Assembly: GCF_026914265.1 (NCBI RefSeq) | Contig: NC_069124.1 | Location: 85,336,915-85,400,914, forward strand | Length of the DNA stretch: 64,000 nucleotides | Direction of reading: 5' to 3' | DNA from: Mya arenaria | Lineage: Eukaryota > Mollusca > Bivalvia > Myida > Myidae | Part shown: in pieces, positions 49,231 through 59,522 of the stretch | Layout of the letters: each line of letters starts with the position of its first letter | Position numbering within the stretch: position 1 is the first letter of the stretch | Position numbers and translations under genes: made by a program | The notes under the pieces: generated by a model | Told to the model about the DNA's origin: nothing | Databases searched by the model: none | What the model saw: only the letters and a program-made list of their open reading frames with translations

Positions 49231-52200
49231 AAACAAGAGCTGTCACAGTATGTGACGAATGCCCCCGAATGTGACATTGACCTACGAACAAGGTCAGTAC
49301 ATGAAAAGTTGATCTTGCCTTTACGTGTCAAATACATATGGCAAGTTATTTTAAATTGCCTCTGAACATAAAAAATACCACCCATACTTGACAACCTACA
49401 CTGTTATGTCCTTATATTCAGAATTCCCTTGTGAATAAACACTGTATCTTTCACCTTAGAGGAAGGGACATGGGTCTTGCACAAGACACGTCATCTTCGT
49501 ATGTGGAACACATGTAGCAAGTTATTTTAAAATCTGTCCATACAAGGGAAAGTTACAGCCCGGACATGACAACCTATGTCCTTATATGCAGCACTCCATT
49601 GTGAATAAACACTAAGTGTGACCTTGACCTTTGAGGTAGGGACACGGGTCTTGCACGCGACACGTCGTCTTGGTATGTGGAACACATGTGGCAAGTTATT
49701 TTAAAATCTGTCCATACATGGGAAAGTAACAGCCCGGACACGACAACCTATACTCTATGTCCTATTAGCTGCACTCCATTGTGAATAAACACTAAGTGTG
49801 ACCTTGACCTTTGAGGTAGGGACACGGGTCTTGCACGCGACACGTCGTCTTGGTATGTGGAACACATGTGGCAAGTTATTTTAAAATCTGTCTATACATG
49901 GGAAAGTAACAGCCCGGACACGACAACCTATACTCTATGTCCTATATGCTGCACTCCATTGTGAATAAACACTAAGTGTGACCTTGACCTTAGAGGTAGG
50001 GACACGGGTCTTGCACGCGACACGTCATCTTGGTATGTGGAACACATGTGGCAAGTTATTTTAAAATCTGTCCATACAAGGGAAAGTTACAGCCCGGACA
50101 CGACAACCTATACTCTATGTCCTTATATGAAGCACTCCATTGTGAATAAACACTAAGTGTGACCTTGACCTTTGAGGTAGGGACACGGGTCTTGCACGCG
50201 ACATGTCGTCTTGGTATGTGGAACACATGTGGCAAGTTATTTTAAAATCTGTCCATACAAGGGAAAGTTACAGCCCAGACACGACAACCTATACTCTATG
50301 TCCTTATATGCAGCACTCCATTGTAATTAAACACTAAGTGTGACCTTGACCTTCGAGGTAGGGACACGGGTTTTGCACACGACACGTCGTCTTGGTATGT
50401 GGAACACATGTGGCAAGTTATTTTAAAATCTGTCCATACAAGGGAAAGTTACAGAGCCGGACGGACACGACAACCTATACTCTATGTCCTTATATGCAGC
50501 ACTCCATTGTGAATAAACACTAAGTGTGACCTTGACTTTAGAGGTAGGGACACGGGTCTTGCACGCGACACGTCGTCTTGGTATGTGGAACACATGTGGC
50601 AAGATATTTTAAAATCTGTCCATACAAGAGAAAGTTACAGCCCGGACACGACAACCTATACTCTATGTCCTATATGCAGCACTCCATTGTGAATAAACAC
50701 TAAGTGTGACCTTGACCTTTGAGGTAGGGACACGGGTCTTGCACGCGACACGTCATCTTGGTATGTGGAACACATGTGGCAAGTTATTTTAAAATCTGTC
50801 TAAACATGGGAAAGTAACAGCCCGGACACGACAACCTATACTCTATGTCCTATATGCTGCACTCCATTGTGAATAAACACTAAGTGTGACCTTGACCTTA
50901 GAGGTAGGGACACGGGTCTTGCACGCGACACGTCATCTTGGTATGTGGAACACATGTGGCAAGTTATTTTAAAATCTGTCCATACAAGGGAAAGTTACAG
51001 CCCGGACACGACAACCTATACTCTATGTCCTTATATGCAGCACTCCATTGTGAATAAACACTAAGGGTGACCTTGACCTTTGAGGTAGGGACACGGGTCT
51101 TGCACGCGACACGTCGTCTTGGTATGTGGAACACATGTGGCAAGTTGTTTTAAAATCTGTCCATACAAGGGAAAGTTACAGCCCAGACACGACAACCTAT
51201 ACTCTATGTCCTTATATGCAGCACTCCATTGTAATTAAACACTAAGTGTGACCTTGACCTTCGAGGTAGGGACACGGGTTTTGCACACGACACGTCGTCT
51301 TGGTATGTGGAACACATGTGGCAAGTTATTTTAAAATCTGTCCATACAAGGGAAAGTTACAGAGCCGGACGGACACGACAACCTATACTCTATGTCCTTA
51401 TATGCAGCACTCCATTGTGAATAAACACTAAGTGTGACCTTGACTTTAGAGGTAGGGACACGGGTCTTGCACGCGACACGTCGTCTTGGTATGTGGAACA
51501 CATGTGGCAAGATATTTTAAAATCTGTCCATACAAGAGAAAGTTACAGCCCGGACACGACAACCTATACTCTATGTCCTTATATGCAGCACTCCATTGTG
51601 AATAAACACTAAGTGTGACCTTGACCTTTGAGGTAGGGACACGGGTCTTGCACGCGACACGTCGTCTTGGTATGTGGAACACATGTGGCAAGTTATTTTA
51701 AAATCTGTCTATACATGGGAAAGTAACAGCCCGGACACGACAACCTATACTCTATGTCCTATAATATGCTGCACTCCATTGTGAATAAACACTAAGTGTG
51801 ACCTTGACCTTAGAGGTAGGGACACGGGTCTTGCACGCGACACGTCATCTTGGTATTTGGAACACATGTGGCAAGTTATTTTAAAATCTGTCCATACAAG
51901 GGAAAGTTACAGCCCGGACACGACAACCTATACTCTATGTCCTTATATGCAGCACTCCATTGTGAATAAACACTAAGTGTGACCTTGACCTTTGAGGTAG
52001 GGACACGGGTCTTGCACGCGACACGTCGTCTTGGTATGTGGAACACATGTGGCAAGTTATTTTAAAATCTGTCTATACATGGGAAAGTAACAGCCCGGAC
52101 ACGACAACCTATACTCTATGTCCTATATGCTGCACTCCATTGTGAATAAACACTAAGTGTGACCTTGACCTTAGAGGTAGGGACACGGGTCTTGCACGCG

Positions 52201-54520
52201 ACACGTCATCTTGGTATTTGGAACACATGTGGCAAGTTATTTTAAAATCTGTCCATACAAGGGAAAGTTACAGCCCGGACACGACAACCTATACTCTATG
52301 TCCTTATATGCAGCACTCCATTGTGAATAAACACTAAGTGTGACCTTGACCTTTGAGGTAGGGACACGGGTCTTGCACGCGACACGTCGTCTTGGTATGT
52401 GGAACACATGTGGCAAGTTATTTTAAAATATGTCCATACAAGGGAAAGTTACAGCCCAGACACGACAACCTATACTCTATGTCCTTATATGCAGCACTCC
52501 ATTGTAATTAAACACTAAGTGTGACCTTGACCTTCGAGGTAGGGACACGGGTTTTGCACACGACACGTCGTCTTGGTATGTGGAACACATGTGGCAAGTT
52601 ATTTTAAAATCTGTCCATACAAGGGAAAGTTACAGAGCCGGACGGACACGACAACCTATACTCTATGTCCTTATATGCAGCACTCCATTGTGAATAAACA
52701 CTAAGTGTGACCTTGACTTTAGAGGTAGGGACACGGGTCTTGCACGCGACACGTCGTCTTGGTATGTGGAACACATGTGGCAAGATATTTTAAAATCTGT
52801 CCATACAAGAGAAAGTTACAGCCCGGACACGACAACCTATACTCTATGTCCTTATATGCAGCACTCCATTGTGAATAAACACTAAGTGTGACCTTGACCT
52901 TTGAGGTAGGGACACGGGTCTTGCACGCGACACGTCGTCTTGGTATGTGGAACACATGTGGCAAGTTATTTTAAAATCTGTCTATACATGGGAAAGTAAC
53001 AGCCCGGACACGAAAACCTATACTCTATGTCCTATATGCAGCACTCCATTGTGAATAAACACTAAGTGTGACCTTGACCTTAGAGGTAGGGACACGGGTC
53101 TTGCACGCGACACGTCATCTTGGTATTTGGAACACATGTGGCAAGTTATTTTAAAATCTGTCCATACAAGGGAAAGTTACAGCCCAGACACGACAACCTA
53201 TACTCTATGTCCTTATATGCAGCACTCCATTGTAATTAAACACTAAGTGTGACCTTGACCTTCGAGGTAGGGACACGGGTTTTGCACACGACACGTCGTC
53301 TTGGTATGTGGAACACATGTGGCAAGTTATTTTAAAATCTGTCCATACAAGGGAAAGTTACAGAGCCGGACGGACACGACAACCTATACTCTATGTCCTT
53401 ATATGCAGCACTCCATTGTGAATAAACACTAAGTGTGACCTTGACTTTAGAGGTAGGGACACGGGTCTTGCACGCGACACGTCGTCTTGGTATGTGGAAC
53501 ACATGTGGCAAGATATTTTAAAATCTGTCCATACAAGAGAAAGTTACAGCCCGGACACGACAACCTATACTCTATGTCCTTATATGCAGCACTCCATTGT
53601 GAATAAACACTAAGTGTGACCTTGACCTTTGAGGTAGGGACACGGGTCTTGCACGCGACACGTCGTCTTGGTATGTGGAACACATGTGGCAAGTTATTTT
53701 AAAATCTGTCTATACATGGGAAAGTAACAGCCCGGACACGACAACCTATACTCTATGTCCTATATGCAGCACTCCATTGTGAATAAACACTAAGTGTGAC
53801 CTTGACCTTAGAGGTAGGGACACGGGTCTTGCACGCGACACGTCATCTTGGTATTTGGAACACATGTGGCAAGTTATTTTCAAATCTGTCCATACAAGGG
53901 AAAGTTACAGCCCGGACACAACAACCTATACTCTATGTCCTTATATGCAGCACTCCATTGTGAATAAACACTAAGTGTGACCTTGACTTTAGAGGTAGGG
54001 ACACGGGTCTTGCATGCGACACGTCGTCTTGGTATGTGGAACACATGTAGCAAGTTATTTTAAAATCTGTCCATACAAGAGAAAGTTACAGCCCGGACAC
54101 GACAACCTATACTCTATGTCCTTATATGCAGCACTCCATTGTGAATAAACACTAAGTGTGACCTTGACCTTTGAGGTAGGGACACGGGTCTTGCACGCGA
54201 CACGTCGTCTTGGTATGTGGAACACATGTTGCAAGTTATTTTAAAATCTGTCCATACAAGAGAAAGCTACAGCCCGGACACGGCAACCTATACTCTATGT
54301 CCTTATATGCTGCACTCCATTGTGAATAAACACTAAGTGTGACCTTGACCTTTGAGGTAGGGACACGAGTCTTGCACGCCACACGTCGTCTTGGTATGTG
54401 GTACACATGTGGCAAGTTATTTTAAAATCTGTCCATACAAGGGAAAGTTACAGAGCCGGACGGACGGACGGACGGACGGACGGTGCGATTTTAATATGCC
54501 CACCTTCGGGGGCATAAAAA
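49231..54520. mobile_element. Pearl/Helentron-like element with hugely expanded internal satellite
   Basis: The left end is AACAAGAGCTGTCACAGTAT then GTGACGAATGCCCCCGAATG, including the hairpin GTCAC-AGTAT-GTGAC. The right end has the (GGAC)n tract at 54457-54483, then TTTTAATATGCCCACCTTCG and GGGGCATAAAAA, a terminal ATGCCC/GGGCAT hairpin. ATGCCCCCGAA(T/G)GTG occurs at both ends in opposite orientation. A body of tandem repeats ending in a short microsatellite, with end hairpins and subterminal inverted repeats, is the known layout of bivalve pearl elements and Helentron-type non-autonomous elements. No replicase or helicase frame is present. It lies between XPA and the next gene. Confidence 0.75.
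49440..54456. repeat. 181-bp satellite array inside the element, about 28-29 copies
   Basis: The period is 180-182 bp (ACCTTGACCT at 49621, 49801, 49981, 50162 and on). The unit includes GTGACCTTGACCTTTGAGGT, AGGGACACGGGTCTTGCACG, CGACACGTCGTCTTGGTATG, TGGCAAGTTATTTTAAAATC, GGGAAAGTTACAGCCCGGAC and CACTCCATTGTGAATAAACA. Copies near the left end are the most diverged. Units with an extra GAGCCGGACGGACACG occur near 50455, 51363, 52635 and 53363. An identical 81-codon minus-strand frame recurs at 51446, 52719 and 53447, showing duplicated multi-unit blocks. Confidence 0.96.
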
Positions 54521-55439
54521 AGTTCAAAACACTAAGATTCCTTATGGACGCGTTAGTTGTTTAAAGTATAACGATGTATCGACTTTGAAATTTGAATGGA
54601 ATATGGGATGTTTTCCGTGTTTTAATTTTGTTTTTTTACTCATTTTCTCACTTTCTTTGAACTTACCTTCATGCTCGTTTGTTGGTAAAATGTGTGAAAA
54701 ATATCAATTCATCAATTAAAAGCTGTCATTCATAAGACCAAACAAATCCATATGAAAACAATGAATTTGATACAAGAACCCTCCCCGACTCGTTAAGCAC
54801 AACAATAGGCCAATAGATCTATTATCGGGTGATTGACAATGACCTCAACAACACGTACCAATTAACGGATTAGTGTCAACATGTCCTGTGTTTTAAGACC
54901 AGTGTCCCGGACAGGCAAAATAGCTGACTTACATAGGTAAAATTAAGATAATCGATTCTGTGATTTTTTTTTTCGTTTATTTTTATGACTCCGGGACAGA
55001 CATGCATCCTCCGTGACTCCGTGACAGAGTTATGATTTCCGGGAAAATCCCGGACTTCCGGGACGTTATCACATGTATGCCGTTGGTCCGGAATTGGTTC
55101 AGTCCGGCCAGTCTTTTATACCCAACCGTTTTAGGCCTTTGTGTTTGGTGTGTCCGCACCACTTTTCAGCCAATTTAGGTCAAAATGGTCATTTAACTAA
55201 CAAAAATTTTAGTAAATTATTGACCTCACATCAGCATTCACCCAAAACTCCAGCTACCCTCTGCAGTCTTCAGAGACCTGCCATGGCTTTCATTGTTAGG
55301 GTCAACTATATTTGTCAAACCTTAACAATTAGAAAAAACTTGAAAACTATTATTTCATAGATCTATCTATGCATTCTTGAAATGAACTATTTTGTGACGC
55401 AAGTGTTTATTCTTTTATTTTGAAATCAATCTAAATGAA
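54521..55439. other. Unassigned DNA, with a probable dispersed repeat near 55.0 kb
   Basis: Positions 55005-55130 contain TTCCGGGAAAATCCCGGA, a palindrome, and two motifs shared with 49025-49135. The 95-codon frame at 55073-55360 runs through this and is not called. No gene otherwise. Confidence 0.4.
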
Positions 55440-55929
55440 CAGGGCTTTTTCTATAGTACCCACGGGTCCGACTATCGGACCCATTCCCAAAGCTAAATAT
55501 AAGATATTTTTCCCAATTTTCAGAAAAAAATCCCAATCAAAAAAAATAAAAAAATAAATTTTTTTTTTTTTAGAAAGTCTTTTTACATGTACTGGATTAT
55601 TATCAACATCATATCAATTATGTGATGTTAAGTTTTTTTGATAATTGAATTCGGAAATCATTCATTTTCATCACATTCAGATATCTGTATAAAATATTAT
55701 CTGTCATGATCGATTTATTGCAATAGATATTTACACCCAAGGATTGATATTTCAGCCATTTTGGGTATTTTTAAGAGAAATAAACTAATATAAAACCATT
55801 TCCTAATTCGCTGGAGACTAGACAGCTTTTTCTTTTAACTGTAAAATTTCCCAATTTCGGCATTTTCACGACGCAAAATTTCCCAAAATGTCTAGGGTCT
55901 TTTTCCCAAATTCGGCAGAAAAAGCACTG
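55440..55929. mobile_element. hAT-like MITE (about 490 bp)
   Basis: The left end CAGGGCTTTTTCTATAGTAC and the right end AGAAAAAGCACTG (complement CAGTGCTTTTTCT) form a 13-bp inverted repeat with one mismatch. CAG-G-TTTT-type ends are usual for hAT. The expected 8-bp target duplication is not clean: ATGAA occurs on both sides at slightly different offsets. The inner part repeats TTTCCCAA/TTTTTCCC motifs. Non-coding. Confidence 0.6.
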
Positions 55930-57372
55930 ATGAATCGCAAGGAGTGAATTTCATAAATTGAAATTAAAAATAAATAAATTTACAAAATGAATGAATAAAT
56001 GAAGGAATGAATATCCCAGTAGAAGTGGTACATTTTGTACTCATTTTATACTTTATATAATTAAACGCTAAAACAAAAAATCTACAATGTTAAAGCATAA
56101 CATTTTTATTATTATTCCACTAGATTGTGCATGAAATTACAGCTGCTTCACGAAAGTGTAGATATTTTATGCTGAAATGCACGCTAAAACGATTTTAAAT
56201 GCACCGTTAAATAAAAAAATCTAGGGTGAACATCCCAAAGGACGTCCCAGCATGTTAGTTGTACAAATAAACTTTATTTTATAAAATGCCGACGACAGGC
56301 CTATAATTGTTTCCATCACGATAGAAACTGGTAACAACACATTCTTTTAATTAAGCTGATAACTGGAAAAAAACACATTCATTACCTTCTTACCGTCCGA
56401 TCGTTGAAGTTTATTCTGGAAACATTGCATAATCATGATAATGTCTTATTAAACAGTGGCCAAATTATCTATAAGGGAGGCAACTTTTGGCGTAAAAACA
56501 TAATTCCCGTACGTTGCCATACAATTCTCGTTCATTGGTGATGGTCGAATGGCTAAAAAAAGTACGGAAATGACGAACATTTAGAACTGCTCGAAAACTG
56601 GGAAATCATCGTCAGAACCATGGAATACCATTTAACTTACTTCGTTGTAATTGTTGGCACAAATCAAAATGTTTATGATGGGACATTTCCCCGGACTTCT
56701 TGGAAATTTACCTTATCCCTAGGTCAAAACTTCTGATGAAATACAAATTTATCTACATTTTTCACGTTCATCTTGTGTTAATCTTTGAAAATTAAAATCT
56801 TAAATTATTCATGAAAGAAAAATTGATTTTTTAAAACACTAAAATAGTACACAAATGTCCTCTTTATTTTATTAAGTAAAACCTTTACAAAAACTGCATG
56901 TTTACTCCGCCCCGACAGGTCAAATTGTTTGGAGAAAACGGGTACCAAATGAGCGAATCGAACCTTGGTCACTATCACACCAAATGGATGTATAAGGAGA
57001 TGCACATGTATTGTAATCATAATAAATCTATGTACATTTATATTCTTTCATTTCCAATAATGTAGTTATAGATCGGCACAATGTTTATGCAGGTGACGAT
57101 AATTGACCTCATTCCGCAATTAAAGCATCGGGTAAGTTGATATAGAATTATTAACTTTGCATGTGTACGAAAAGACGAACACAATATGACTCTTTTTGCT
57201 GATACAAAATTTTAATTGTGTTTGTCGAAATTATGGAAAGTCGTTGGATCATGCGGATCAAACATTTGTTTGACAGTTATTATAACCCCTGTACGCTTGT
57301 TTTGTTTGTTTGTTTGTTTTTAATTATTGTTGTTTTCTGTCTTTGTCCGAAGTTTGGTACTGCGATCTTGTG
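55930..57372. other. Upstream region of the multi-pass membrane-protein gene
   Basis: No supported gene. Just before the start codon, a pyrimidine-rich stretch ending TGTCTTTGTCCGAAG at about 57350 could be a 3' splice site, so a 5' non-coding exon may lie in this region. A tRNA B-box-like GGTTCGATTC (minus, about 56962) does not fold into a tRNA. Confidence 0.4.
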
Positions 57373-57938
57373 ATGGACGCCCTGAACCACTCAGACCGCT
57401 CCGACATGTTCCAAGACCACGAGCTGATTGAGGCCGTCCTGCAAAAACCAGAGGATGGCGCGCGCCTTAACGACTCAGCTGGCTCGCGACTCAGCTCCAT
57501 CTTCGTCCCACAGCACAGCCTGCGCTCAACTGGAAATCTCAGTCGCCCGGTAAGCATCGTCTCCAACTCTAAGCGCAGCATTGCTCTTTCCCAGGAAAAA
57601 CTCAGCGATGTTGTTGAGCCGCTCGTAGAGGAGAAAGTGGACTTACTGAGATTTGAACATCTGAAATTCCACGTGTATGTGTTAGCGTTGTTTTGTGTGT
57701 GTTCGCTGGTGTTGGGATCTTTATCAATACAGTTGACGTTGGCGCTAGCATCGCATCATACGTCGACTCGTGACAGACGGACAGTAATTGACGCTAATTT
57801 GACCTACGACACCGTGACAGAAGTGGCGACGGCCCTGTCGACGTTCGTGGTGACGTTGGATATAACGTGTCTACTGGTCTGTTCTCTCCAGTGTTTAGTG
57901 GTCGTCAAACTGCTCAAAGTCAGCCTCGGAGAAGAAAG
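57373..57938 (+). CDS. Exon 1 of the multi-pass membrane-protein gene
   Basis: ATG at 57373 opens MDALNHSDRSDMFQDHELIE; it is the first ATG in a frame open back to 57310. It is GC-rich with coding-like codon use and ends GAAGAAAG|GTACAC in phase 2. It holds transmembrane segments 1 and 2. Confidence 0.87.
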
Positions 57939-59276
57939 GTACACATATCAACATATTATAAGCGCTTAGTTTGATTTGTTTGGCAACGAGTATACCCGAT
58001 GTGTAGAATTGTAGAAGAAAGAAGCACGATAATCTAACGTAAGTGGTCTTGTGAATGACAACATTATAACGTTCGGATGTTCTTTTGCTTCGATCGGTCG
58101 GTATTGTTTATAATGTCAAGTTCTGTAAGAGTGTCATGAATCATGACGATATCCCGATTCTCCTGGGTCACAACCCCACCTCTATGTACTGTGTTTCCCC
58201 TTCAGGGCGGCGAAGTTCCTGCGTGACTGCTCCAGCTCCCGGTTCATCGCCGTCACCGGCTTCTTTGTCTCCATACCCGCATTCCTTGTAGGTAAGAAAA
58301 CTCTTCAACCAGGACGTGTAAAAGTGATAAATTATAAAGTATCATTGAATTATCCAAATGGTAAATAATAGTTAACAATAATTTAATTTATTATATGCTT
58401 TTCGCTGATTTACAGAGATTTAGCAGTACCGAAATAGAAATGATATTTCTCCGTTTCAAAGAATGAAATAACATTTTGTATATTTGTCACTGTTTGGAAA
58501 TTTTAGCCGGCTCTCAATTTCATATCAAGTCAGTAAACACAGGGCTAGGACAAAGTTTTAACAAAAAATGATGATTGATTGCTAATATTTCAATAGATTT
58601 CACTCGCGGCTACGCCATACGAGACATAGGGCCGAATTCAGAACACTCACTCTTACTCACACTCCAACCACATTCCCGTAAGGGAAACTCAAGTGATCAC
58701 TTGAGTGAAATAAGGGGAGTGACCCTCAAGTGATCTGTTCGTATTCACACTCATCGCTAACACTCCACTTCATCAAGTGACCAATACAGTACATATACAT
58801 GTATGTTTTCATGATCATAGCGGATTATCTGTTTGACTATGGTGATGTTTACAGTAAACATATGTTTATTTGCGATTTGAGTACCTTATTGGTAGATATG
58901 GCGACAAACAAATGACACCAATTGTTATTCTGAAACTTAACATTTTAAAACTTTTGGTTAATAAAAATAAACGTTTTGGATGGTAAATAACTGTTGCAAA
59001 ATGCGTTTAAATGCATGTTTTTTTGTTGATGCTGTTTTAAATATGTAGCCGTTTTCCATTGTATCACATAATTTAAATATGTATTGGTATATAATCTTGC
59101 TTTTGTAGTGAGCATAAAGCGGTCTTTGACGTTTGAAAAAATAAGAAAGTTGAAAAAACTTCATTAAAAATAGCACATTGATAAAATAAGTGAACGAATC
59201 TACCTCTTATGGGGAAATTACACCTCTGAGTGAAAAACAACTTATGGAATGTAGAGGAAATTGGATGAAGATGACG

Positions 59277-59317
<41 letters not shown>

Positions 59318-59332
59318 TAATAACAATAATTA

Positions 59333-59366
<34 letters not shown>

Positions 59367-59392
59367 GATGCTGGTGGTGTTGTTGTTGGTAG

Positions 59393-59483
<91 letters not shown>

Positions 59484-59485
59484 GG

Positions 59486-59522
<37 letters not shown>

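Noticed and set aside
49231-54520. Plain intergenic satellite
   Set aside because: Both flanks carry matching subterminal inverted motifs, hairpins and a (GGAC)n tract, so it is better described as a transposable element with an expanded core.
56890-56985. tRNA gene on the minus strand
   Set aside because: A GGTTCGATTC box is present, but flanking bases do not pair as a T-stem and no acceptor or anticodon arm can be drawn.
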